5,021 nt of DNA from Mycobacteriaceae bacterium (GTDB taxonomy: Bacteria > Actinomycetota > Actinomycetes > Mycobacteriales > Mycobacteriaceae), in NCBI GenBank assembly GCA_019242135.1, contig JAFAWC010000711.1, positions 1 through 5,021 of the forward strand. The letters run 5' to 3'. A program made the position numbers and the translations under genes. The notes under the pieces were generated by a model, which was not told the origin of the DNA, ran no database searches, and worked only from the letters and a program-made list of their open reading frames with translations. Below, piece after piece: positions 1-5,021 of this stretch; the stretch's first letter is position 1, and each line of letters begins with the position of its first letter.

Positions 1-849
1 TACGTCAATGCCGTCGATCCGTTCGCCGAGGCCTATGACGGCTTTCTGGTCCACTCACGGTTCGGCCCGGCGGCACCACTGGACGGGGCGACGATCCTGG
101 ATCCCTCGGGTGAGGGTTTGGGTGCGCCCGTCCGGTTCCGTCCCGACCTTCGTGTCCCACTGATCACGGTCATCACCGAGACCGACCTGCTCGGTGCCGT
201 CCTTGCCGGCTATCACCTGGCGCGCCAGCCCGAAAGCGAGCACCTGCGCGCCTGGGAGATACCCGGGGCGGCACACGCGGACAACTACACCATCCTGGTG
301 GCCCCCATCGACAGCGGATCGGCATCGCTGGAGGCCATCGTGGCTGCGTACGCGCCGACCGACATGCTGATGGGCCACCACCTCTCGCATTGCATCAACT
401 TCGCGCCGCAGCACCACTACGTCGTCCAGGCGGCGATCGCCAGGCTTGATGACTGGCTGCGTAACGGCGAGCCGGCGCCGAACGCGCCCGGCATGGCGTT
501 GAGCGATGCGAACCCGCCCGAGCTCGTGGTGGACGAAAACGGACTCGCCCGCGGCGGCGTCCGCACCCCCTGGGTCGACGTCCCCGCGGCGAAGACGTCG
601 GGCGCGGTCGCCGCGACGGCGGCGGATGGCGGTGGGGCCAACGACCACGAGGTGATGTCGGCGATCTTCGGCTCCGGCGAACTGTTCGACCCGGCCACCC
701 TGGGCCGGCTCTACCCGGGCGGCCCGACCGACTACCTCGACCGATTCACTGCGGCTCTTGATCGGGCGATCAGGTCCGGATTCATCTGTGCCGCGGATCG
801 CGAGGAGATTCTCGCCCTTGCGGCTGCGAGTTATCCGGGCGGCACATAG
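1..849 (+). CDS. Alpha/beta hydrolase domain protein, C-terminal part (5'-truncated by window edge)
   Basis: The frame is open from base 1 to the TAG at 847-849, giving 282 residues and no start, so the N-terminal part lies outside the window. The protein resembles the 'alpha/beta hydrolase domain' family (Abhydrolase_10, PF20091). Visible family-like segments are YVNAVDPFAEAYDGFLVHS at the very start, VPLITVITETDLLG (nt 157-192, Asp codon at 184-186, a plausible catalytic acid) and WEIPGAAHADNY (nt 253-288, His codon at 274-276, a plausible catalytic His). The nucleophile-elbow serine would lie upstream of the window. A hydrolase acting on an ester or similar bond is inferred; the substrate is unknown. 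The internal GTG/TTG/ATG codons are not the true start, because the reading frame and family similarity continue upstream of them. It is followed after 11 bases by the methyltransferase gene, which suggests co-transcription. No signal peptide can be judged. Confidence 0.82.
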   Translation, partial: YVNAVDPFAEAYDGFLVHSRFGPAAPLDGATILDPSGEGLGAPVRFRPDLRVPLITVITETDLLGAVLAGYHLARQPESEHLRAWEIPGAAHADNYTILVAPIDSGSASLEAIVAAYAPTDMLMGHHLSHCINFAPQHHYVVQAAIARLDDWLRNGEPAPNAPGMALSDANPPELVVDENGLARGGVRTPWVDVPAAKTSGAVAATAADGGGANDHEVMSAIFGSGELFDPATLGRLYPGGPTDYLDRFTAALDRAIRSGFICAADREEILALAAASYPGGT

Positions 850-860
850 ATCGTGTCGTT

Positions 861-1505
861 GTGAGCGAGCCGGGCCCCACCGAGTGGGGCGTCGACGTGC
901 GGGGCGTCGGGCCGTGGCCCGGTCCGCTGCCCGACGACGCACGCTACGACCCGCGGCTGCTGCACGACGGTGACAGCCGCAACGTCGTCGACGCCTACCG
1001 GTACTGGAGCCGCGAGGCGATCGTCGCCGACATCGATACGCGCCGTCACCCGCTGCATATCGCGATCGAGAACTTCGGCCACGACGCGAACATCGGCGGC
1101 GTGGTGCGCACGGCGAACGCGTTCGCCGTGCACACCGTGCATATCGTCGGGCGGCGCCGCTGGAACCGGCGCGGTGCGATGGTCACCGACCGCTACCAGC
1201 GGCTAGCGCATCACGCGACGACGGCCGAGCTGCTGAGCTTCGCCAACGAGTCGGGACTCACGGTGGTCGCGGTCGACAACGTGCCCGGCGCGGTTCGCCT
1301 GGAAGAGGCGAGTCTGCCACGCGACTGCGTGATGGTTTTCGGCCAGGAAGGCCCCGGCATCACCGACGAGGCGCGCGCGGGCGCTGAGGTGACCGTGTCG
1401 ATCGCGCAGTTCGGATCGACCCGCAGCATCAACGCGTCCGTCGCCGCCGGCATCGCGATGCACACGTGGATTCGGCAATGGGCCGACTTCACCCGCGCCT
1501 GGTGA
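861..1505 (+). CDS. SpoU/TrmH-family (SPOUT) tRNA/rRNA 2'-O-methyltransferase
   Basis: This 214-residue protein carries the three SpoU motifs. Motif 1 is NFGHDANIGGVVRTANAF (residues 71-88, conserved Asn and Arg83). Motif 2 is VFGQEGPGIT (159-168). Motif 3 is FGSTRSINASVAAGIAM (184-200, with S189/N191 and the small-residue helix). Motifs 2 and 3 form the trefoil knot that binds S-adenosylmethionine in this family; the enzymes methylate a ribose 2'-OH in tRNA or rRNA as cytoplasmic dimers. The target RNA cannot be told from sequence. Residues 1-60 form an extension ahead of the catalytic core, without a recognisable L30e-like substrate domain. The GTG start at 861 gives the full extension; no other in-frame start exists between the upstream stop and it. 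No purine-rich ribosome site precedes it, so coupling to the upstream gene (11-base gap) is likely. From memory it resembles M. tuberculosis Rv0380c; this is unverified. Confidence 0.93.
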   Translation: MSEPGPTEWGVDVRGVGPWPGPLPDDARYDPRLLHDGDSRNVVDAYRYWSREAIVADIDTRRHPLHIAIENFGHDANIGGVVRTANAFAVHTVHIVGRRRWNRRGAMVTDRYQRLAHHATTAELLSFANESGLTVVAVDNVPGAVRLEEASLPRDCVMVFGQEGPGITDEARAGAEVTVSIAQFGSTRSINASVAAGIAMHTWIRQWADFTRAW

Positions 1506-1520
1506 GGCAGGATTCCTGTC

Positions 1521-2618
1521 ATGGAGCAGCAATGGGCGAACCGTGCCGCGAGCGCGGAAGCCGCCGTGCTCGCCCGGCATTTGCGGCGACTGTGGGCGAT
1601 GCCCCGAACCCAGCTTGGTGTGGTCGCGTGGCCGTCGACGCGGCAAAACCGGCTTTTTGCCAGCTGGAACTTCTGGTGGCAGGCGCACCTGCTGGACTGT
1701 CTCGTCGACGCAGAGGTGCGCGACCCGCAGCCGCAGCGGCGCAAGCGCATCGCCGCGCAGGTTCGCGGACACCATCGGCGCAACGTGGGCAAGTGGACGA
1801 ACGACTACTACGACGACATGGCGTGGCTGGCGCTGGCTCTCGAGCGGTCAGGCCGGCTGGCCGGTGTTGCGCGGCACCGCGCGCTTGCCACCTTGACCAA
1901 ACAGTTCATGCAAGCGTGGGTGCCCCAATTCGGCGGGGGCATCCCCTGGCGAAAGCAGGACCGGTTCTTCAACGCTCCCGCCAACGGGCCAGCCGGAATC
2001 TTCCTGGCGCGCAACGGCGAAGTGCGCCAGGCGCAGATGATGGCGGATTGGATCGATGCGACGCTGGTCGATCCGAACAGCCATCTGGTGTTCGACGGCA
2101 TCAAGGGGGGCGCACTGGAGCGCGCACAGTTCACGTACTGCCAGGGCGTGGTGCTCGGCTTGGAAACCGAACTCGCCGTTCGCACAAAAGACGATCGCCA
2201 CGGGCAGCGCGTGCAGCGGCTGGTGAGCGCCGTCGCGGCGAACATGGCGCCCGACGGCGTACTGAAAAGCGAGGGCGGCGGCGACGGCGGGCTGTTCAGC
2301 GGCGTCACGGTCCGCTACCTGGCGCTGGTGGCGTCCGCGCTGCCCGGTGACACGGCGGCGGACGCCGCGACCCGGGACACGGCCCGAAAGATCGTGCTGA
2401 CCTCCGCGCAGTCGGCGTGGGACTATCGGCAGACCGTCGACGGGCTGCCGCTGTTCGGCTTCAACTGGGGCCGCACGGCCCAGATTCCGACCGCCGAAAG
2501 CGCCGGCGCCACCTTCTCCGGGGGCGCCGTCACGTCCTCCTCGGTGCCGGAGCGCGACCTGTCCGTCCAGCTGTCGGGATGGATGCTGATGGAGGCGGCG
2601 CACAGTCTCACGAATTAG
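1521..2618 (+). CDS. Glycoside hydrolase family 76 protein (alpha-1,6-mannanase-like), no export signal
   Basis: This 365-residue protein belongs to GH76 (PF03663), whose characterised members are endo-alpha-1,6-mannanases with an (alpha/alpha)6 barrel. It matches what I recall of M. tuberculosis Rv0365c in length and context. Visible landmarks are WNFWWQAHLLDC (49-60), NDYYDDMAWLALAL (94-107) with the adjacent Asp98-Asp99 pair that is catalytic in the family, GGGIPWRK (138-145), FTYCQGVVLGL (204-214, equivalent to the family's YNQG block) and the C-terminal region LFGFNW (311-316). The ATG at 1521 is chosen because GGCAGGA lies at 1506-1512, eight bases upstream, and the protein aligns from there. 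The N-terminus (MEQQWANRAASAEA) is charged and has no signal peptide or membrane segment, so a cytoplasmic location is predicted, which is odd for a mannanase. It starts 15 bases after the methyltransferase stop and is probably in the same operon. Mannanase activity is inferred from family only. Confidence 0.92.
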   Translation: MEQQWANRAASAEAAVLARHLRRLWAMPRTQLGVVAWPSTRQNRLFASWNFWWQAHLLDCLVDAEVRDPQPQRRKRIAAQVRGHHRRNVGKWTNDYYDDMAWLALALERSGRLAGVARHRALATLTKQFMQAWVPQFGGGIPWRKQDRFFNAPANGPAGIFLARNGEVRQAQMMADWIDATLVDPNSHLVFDGIKGGALERAQFTYCQGVVLGLETELAVRTKDDRHGQRVQRLVSAVAANMAPDGVLKSEGGGDGGLFSGVTVRYLALVASALPGDTAADAATRDTARKIVLTSAQSAWDYRQTVDGLPLFGFNWGRTAQIPTAESAGATFSGGAVTSSSVPERDLSVQLSGWMLMEAAHSLTN

Positions 2619-2641
2619 CTCACCACTGGTCACCGGACGCC

Positions 2642-2647
2642 TACCCT
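2642..2647 (+). promoter_or_regulatory. Candidate -10 element for a leaderless lipoprotein transcript
   Basis: TACCCT fits the mycobacterial TANNNT -10 pattern. Its last T, counted as -7, puts +1 at 2654, the A of the lipoprotein ATG. There is no Shine-Dalgarno sequence between the upstream stop (2616-2618) and this ATG, which agrees with a leaderless mRNA. No convincing -35 is seen near 2619-2624 (CTCACC). Confidence 0.5.
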
Positions 2648-2653
2648 TTGACT

Positions 2654-3064
2654 ATGCGGCGATGGGCAGCAGGGGCGGCGGTGCTGTTGACTGTGCTCGC
2701 CGGCTGTGCCCAGCCCGAGGTGCGAAGCCACGCCCACGCGTCGGTCACCGTCGATGACAAGGATCAGGGCAAGCTGCTCACCATCAGCTGCAACCAATTC
2801 CAGTCCTCGTGGTTCCTCGACATCACAGACGCCAACGCGAGCGCCAAGGCGATCGTCGATATGAACGGCGATAAGGCCTCCGTCGAAACCGTCGAGATCC
2901 GCGGATTCAACGGGTTCACCGGCAGCTACTGGCAAGGCGGCACGGGCACCGCCGACGCCAAGCTGATGAACCAGACGTTCACGATCACCGGCACCGCCGA
3001 CGGGATGAAGGCGGGCGAGACGAAACCAGGAACGGCCACCTTCACGATCACTGCACGGTGCTGA
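2654..3064 (+). CDS. LpqH-family (19-kDa antigen) lipoprotein
   Basis: This 136-residue protein begins MRRWAAGAAVLLTVLAGCAQ: two arginines, a hydrophobic stretch and the lipobox LAGC with Cys18. That predicts export, diacylglyceryl modification by Lgt and cleavage by LspA before Cys18. The mature domain follows the mycobacterial 19-kDa antigen family (PF05481) along its length: VTVDDKDQ (31-38, like the VIDGKDQ of LpqH), a first Cys at 46, an alternating beta-rich middle, GSYWQGGTGTADA (90-102), FTITGTADGM (109-118) and a terminal FTITARC ending at Cys136. Cys46 and Cys136 match the conserved pair expected to form a disulfide. Only about a dozen residues separate the lipidated Cys from the domain, whereas LpqH itself has a long Ser/Thr/Ala-rich linker. 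ATG 2654 is preferred over the in-frame TTG at 2648 because the candidate promoter places the transcript start at the ATG. Role: surface-anchored protein of unknown biochemical function. Confidence 0.9.
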   Translation: MRRWAAGAAVLLTVLAGCAQPEVRSHAHASVTVDDKDQGKLLTISCNQFQSSWFLDITDANASAKAIVDMNGDKASVETVEIRGFNGFTGSYWQGGTGTADAKLMNQTFTITGTADGMKAGETKPGTATFTITARC

Positions 3065-3087
3065 CGCCCCTGGCAAAACGGTTGGAT

Positions 3088-3786
3088 TCAGCTCGATTGC
3101 TCGGGCTGGGGTTCCTTCACGGTGCCCGTCGATGACTTCTTCGCCGTGCGTCGCCGCGCCAGCAGCCCGCGCCCGACCGAAATGATCGCGGGCAGAAGCG
3201 ACAGGATCACGATCAGCAGGATCATCATCTCAAGGTGGTTCCTGACAAATTTCACGTTGCCGAGGAAGTAGCCGAGCAGTGTCACTCCTGCGCCCCAGGA
3301 GACTCCGCCGATGATGTCGAAGCCGAGGAACACCAGATAACGCATCTTCGACACGCCGGCGATCACCGGTGTGAACGTGCGCACGATCGGCACGAAGCGG
3401 GCCAAGACGATCGTGAACGGGCCGTGTCGTTCGAAGAACTCGTGTGACTCGGTGACGTATCGCTGCTTGAAGAACCGCGAGTCTTCCTTGGTGAACAACG
3501 CCGGTCCGATGCGGCGGCCGATGAAGTACGCAGTCTGATCGCCGGCGATCGCGACCAGCGGCACGGCGATCAACAAGGCCCAGATGTTCGGGTTGCCGCC
3601 CGAGGCGAACAAACCGGCCGTGAACAACAGCGAATCCCCGGGCAGGACCGGAAACAGCAAGCCCGTTTCAATAAAAACAATGACCAGAACGCCCGGCAGG
3701 ATCGCGGATGCGAACACCCCGGTCCGTGGATCAATCCAGTACGAGGGGTCCATCAAGTGCGGCAATGCCACGAGCGTCGTGCTCAT
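3088..3786 (-). CDS. DedA/VTT-family integral membrane protein
   Basis: This 232-residue protein is of the DedA (VTT/SNARE-associated, PF09335) family, apparently the Rv0364 counterpart. DedA proteins act in the cytoplasmic membrane; members have been linked to polyprenyl-phosphate or phospholipid flipping and to proton-dependent envelope homeostasis. Hydrophobic segments lie at about 24-46, 51-62, 68-82, 141-176 and 187-204. Key family residues are visible: Glu40 in VFIETGLLFP, Asp51 in PGDSLLF, and Arg130 and Arg136 in LARFVPIVRTF, which correspond to the acidic and arginine residues reported as essential in E. coli YqjA (E39, D51, R130, R136, from memory). The C-terminus after 209 is a basic, hydrophilic cytoplasmic-type tail (ARRRTAKKSS). 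The start MSTTLVALPHL is chosen over an upstream in-frame ATG at 3861, which would overlap the fba start and add 25 non-family residues. The gene converges on the lipoprotein gene with 23 bases between stops and diverges from fba. Confidence 0.93.
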   Translation of the reverse strand: MSTTLVALPHLMDPSYWIDPRTGVFASAILPGVLVIVFIETGLLFPVLPGDSLLFTAGLFASGGNPNIWALLIAVPLVAIAGDQTAYFIGRRIGPALFTKEDSRFFKQRYVTESHEFFERHGPFTIVLARFVPIVRTFTPVIAGVSKMRYLVFLGFDIIGGVSWGAGVTLLGYFLGNVKFVRNHLEMMILLIVILSLLPAIISVGRGLLARRRTAKKSSTGTVKEPQPEQSS

Positions 3787-3794
3787 GGCAACCC

Positions 3795-3800
3795 AACATA
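3795..3800 (-). promoter_or_regulatory. Candidate -10 element for dedA-family gene (near-leaderless)
   Basis: Read on the minus strand this is TATGTT, a TANNNT hexamer, followed by GGGTTGCC and then the ATG at 3786. With the last T as -7, +1 falls at 3788, one or two bases from the start codon. No Shine-Dalgarno sequence is present in those eight bases, so a leaderless or nearly leaderless transcript is the simplest reading. No strong -35 is seen. Confidence 0.4.
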
Positions 3801-3815
3801 CCGGCGCCGCCCGGT
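3800..3815. repeat. Short inverted repeat in the divergent dedA/fba promoter region
   Basis: ACCGG (3800-3804) and CCGGT (3811-3815) form perfect 5-bp arms around CGCCGC. The right arm touches the TG of the fba extended -10 and the left arm touches the first base of the minus-strand -10, so a protein bound here could affect both promoters. Five-base GC-rich arms can arise by chance in this genome, so an operator role is only a suggestion. Confidence 0.3.
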
Positions 3816-3823
3816 GAGATACT
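3815..3823 (+). promoter_or_regulatory. Candidate extended -10 promoter of fba
   Basis: TG-A-GATACT: a TGN extension directly before GATACT, which matches TATAAT at four of six positions. It predicts a start near 3830 and a 5' leader of about 31 bases ending in the strong ribosome site. An extended -10 can compensate for the weak -35 region (around 3795-3800, AACATA). Confidence 0.5.
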
Positions 3824-3847
3824 GCCAGGGACGTCGCCGCACCCTGT

Positions 3848-3855
3848 GGAAGGAG
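3848..3855 (+). promoter_or_regulatory. Strong Shine-Dalgarno sequence of fba
   Basis: GGAAGGAG contains AAGGAG (3850-3855), five bases before the ATG at 3861. This fixes the fba start and rules out the longer open frame from 3708. It is by far the best ribosome site in the window, in keeping with a highly expressed glycolytic gene. Confidence 0.85.
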
Positions 3856-3860
3856 CTGCA

Positions 3861-4895
3861 ATGCCCATCGCCACGCCCGAGGTCTATGCCGAGATGCTGG
3901 CCCGCGCCAAGGAGCACTCGTTCGCGTTTCCGGCGATCAACTGCACGTCGTCGGAGACGATCAACGCCGCGCTGAAGGGTTTCGCCGACGCGGGCAGCGA
4001 CGGCATCATCCAATTCTCCACTGGCGGTGCAGAATTCGGGTCGGGCCTCGGCGTGAAGGACATGGTGACCGGGGCGGTTGCGCTGGCCGATTTCGCACAC
4101 GGCGTCGCGGACAGGTATCCCGTTACTGTGGCGTTGCACACCGACCATTGTCCGAAGGACAAACTCGACACCTATGTACGGCCGTTGCTGAGCATCTCGC
4201 AGCAGCGGGTCGCCGAGGGCAAAAACCCGTTGTTTCAGTCGCACATGTGGGACGGCTCGGCCGTCCCGATCGACGAGAATCTCGACATCGCGCGGGAATT
4301 GCTCAAGGGCGCGGCGGCCGCGAAGGTCATCCTCGAGATCGAGATCGGTGTGGTGGGCGGCGAGGAAGACGGCGTGGCGCACGAGATCAACGAAAAGCTG
4401 TACACCACGGCGGAGGATTTCGAAAAGACGATCGACGCTCTCGGCGCCGGGGAGCACGGTAAGTACCTGCTGGCGGCCACGTTCGGCAACGTTCACGGCG
4501 TCTACAAGCCGGGCAACGTCAAGTTGCGGCCCGACGTGCTGGCCGAGGGGCAGAAGGTGGCGGCCGCCAAGCTGGGCTTGCCAGGTGATGCCAAGCCGTT
4601 CGATTTCGTGTTCCACGGCGGCTCGGGATCGCTGAAGTCTGAGATCGAGGAGGCGCTTCAGTACGGCGTGGTGAAGATGAACGTGGACACCGACATGCAG
4701 TACGCGTTCACTCGCGCCGTCGCCGGCCACATGTTCAAAAACTACGACGGCGTGCTGAAAGTGGATGGCGAGATGGGCAGCAAAAAAGTCTATGACCCGC
4801 GCTCCTACCTCGCGCTGGCTGAAGCGGCGATGGCAGACCGCGTGAAGCAGGCCGTGAGCGATCTGCGCGGTGCCGGTAAGACGATGTTTTCTTGA
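3861..4895 (+). CDS. fba: Class II fructose-1,6-bisphosphate aldolase
   Basis: Fba reversibly splits fructose 1,6-bisphosphate into dihydroxyacetone phosphate and glyceraldehyde 3-phosphate in the cytoplasm, serving glycolysis and gluconeogenesis. At 344 residues it has the length of the M. tuberculosis enzyme and looks nearly colinear with it as I recall it. Zinc ligands fall at the expected positions: His96 in ALHTDHCPKD, His212 in GNVHGVYKPG and His252 in FVFHGGSGS. Asp95 is the catalytic residue that polarises the substrate. The flexible loop VVGGEEDG (164-171) supplies the acid/base Glu of class II enzymes. GGSGS (253-257) and NVDTD (274-278) form the phosphate-binding part. The start is fixed by GGAAGGAG immediately upstream. 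All active-site residues are intact. It is transcribed divergently from the DedA gene and followed by a hairpin, so it is probably monocistronic. Class II aldolases have no vertebrate counterpart, hence the interest in the M. tuberculosis enzyme as a drug target. Confidence 0.98.
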   Translation: MPIATPEVYAEMLARAKEHSFAFPAINCTSSETINAALKGFADAGSDGIIQFSTGGAEFGSGLGVKDMVTGAVALADFAHGVADRYPVTVALHTDHCPKDKLDTYVRPLLSISQQRVAEGKNPLFQSHMWDGSAVPIDENLDIARELLKGAAAAKVILEIEIGVVGGEEDGVAHEINEKLYTTAEDFEKTIDALGAGEHGKYLLAATFGNVHGVYKPGNVKLRPDVLAEGQKVAAAKLGLPGDAKPFDFVFHGGSGSLKSEIEEALQYGVVKMNVDTDMQYAFTRAVAGHMFKNYDGVLKVDGEMGSKKVYDPRSYLALAEAAMADRVKQAVSDLRGAGKTMFS

Positions 4896-4901
4896 TAAAA
4901 T

Positions 4902-4930
4902 CGCTGCTTGGCGTGCGCATGCCTGCGGCG
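4902..4930 (+). terminator. Hairpin downstream of fba, likely U-tract-less terminator
   Basis: Two stacked stems are visible. The outer one pairs CGCTGC (4902-4907) with GCGGCG (4925-4930), six pairs including one G-U. The inner one pairs GGCGT (4910-4914) with ATGCC (4919-4923), five pairs including one G-U, around the loop GCGC. A small TT/T internal loop separates them. It begins six bases after the fba stop and is followed by TAAAGG rather than a T run, as in the I-shaped terminators described for mycobacteria. Confidence 0.6.
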
Positions 4931-4932
4931 TA

Positions 4933-4944
4933 AAGGACGTCCTT
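4933..4944. repeat. Perfect 12-bp palindrome AAGGACGTCCTT
   Basis: AAGGAC followed by GTCCTT is self-complementary with no spacer, two bases beyond the fba hairpin. Without a loop it is a poor RNA hairpin but has the form of a dimeric protein-binding site. Whether it belongs to a gene beyond the window edge cannot be seen. Confidence 0.4.
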
Positions 4945-5021
4945 CTCATCGGGGGTGCGCCTACCTTCCAGCGATTGCAGCCGATCGACAGGCCATTCCT
5001 TCGTGGGGTAGGGGTCTTGGG

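Noticed and set aside
55..942. 295-codon minus-strand frame opposite the hydrolase gene
   Set aside because: Arg-rich low-complexity translation, and the plus strand carries clear hydrolase family segments in the same place.
2271..2295. GGC-rich run resembling a microsatellite
   Set aside because: It encodes the Gly-rich loop EGGGDGG of the GH76 protein in frame and is not a regular repeat.
1466..2350. Long plus-strand open frame of 294 codons overlapping the methyltransferase end and the GH76 gene
   Set aside because: It lies in another frame of the GH76 gene, is Arg/Ala/Gly rich with no recognisable motif, and is the usual long shadow frame of high-GC coding DNA.
3065..3087. Shared bidirectional terminator between the convergent lipoprotein and dedA-type genes
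   Set aside because: The 23-base gap contains no inverted repeat of useful length; I found no convincing stem in it or in the adjoining gene ends.
3708..3860. Upstream extension of fba by 51 codons
   Set aside because: The extra residues run through the dedA-type gene and promoter; the strong Shine-Dalgarno sequence and family length fix the start at 3861.
3783..4949. 388-codon minus-strand open frame opposite fba
   Set aside because: Antisense to a near-certain conserved gene; the His/Arg/Val-rich translation is typical of the complement of GC-biased codons. No motif seen.
4962..4967. TACCTT as a -10 element for a downstream plus-strand gene
   Set aside because: Fits TANNNT, but there is no supporting -35 and no visible gene start before the window ends; such hexamers occur by chance.
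4951..5021. Possible G-quadruplex from G runs at 4951-4955, 5005-5008, 5011-5014 and 5019-5021
   Set aside because: The first run is about 50 bases away and the last is cut by the window edge, so four close runs cannot be shown.

Overview
The window reads as chromosomal DNA of a mycobacterium, probably a Mycolicibacterium-type or other environmental species. The evidence is high GC with strongly GC-biased third codon positions, a 344-residue class II fructose-bisphosphate aldolase very close to what I recall of M. tuberculosis Fba, a secreted protein of the mycobacteria-restricted 19-kDa antigen (LpqH) family, and the neighbour set GH76 / DedA / fba, which I recall as Rv0365c-Rv0364-Rv0363c in M. 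tuberculosis. Species cannot be fixed from the sequence alone. No mobile element, CRISPR array, tRNA or rRNA is visible.

Layout. (1) Positions 1-2618 hold three tightly packed plus-strand genes: the C-terminal part of an alpha/beta-hydrolase-domain protein cut by the window edge, a SpoU/TrmH-type RNA 2'-O-methyltransferase starting 11 bases later, and a GH76 family glycoside hydrolase starting 15 bases after that. They look like one transcription unit. (2) Positions 2654-3064 hold a small LpqH-family lipoprotein gene with its own -10 hexamer placed exactly where a leaderless transcript would begin at the ATG. (3) The minus-strand gene at 3088-3786, convergent with the lipoprotein gene, encodes a DedA/VTT-family membrane protein. 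(4) A 74-base divergent intergenic region carries back-to-back promoters and a short inverted repeat. (5) fba occupies 3861-4895 with a near-perfect Shine-Dalgarno sequence. (6) The 126-base tail holds a strong two-part hairpin just past the fba stop (likely terminator, no U tract) and a perfect 12-bp palindrome.

Functionally the genes are heterogeneous: central carbon metabolism (fba), RNA modification (SpoU), envelope or membrane functions (DedA, lipoprotein) and carbohydrate and ester hydrolysis. Apart from the apparent three-gene unit I see no sign of a dedicated multi-gene system, and I do not claim a new one. The points most worth a second look are regulatory: two candidate leaderless promoters, the divergent dedA/fba control region and the fba terminator, together with a GH76 enzyme that has no export signal and an LpqH-type lipoprotein with almost no linker.
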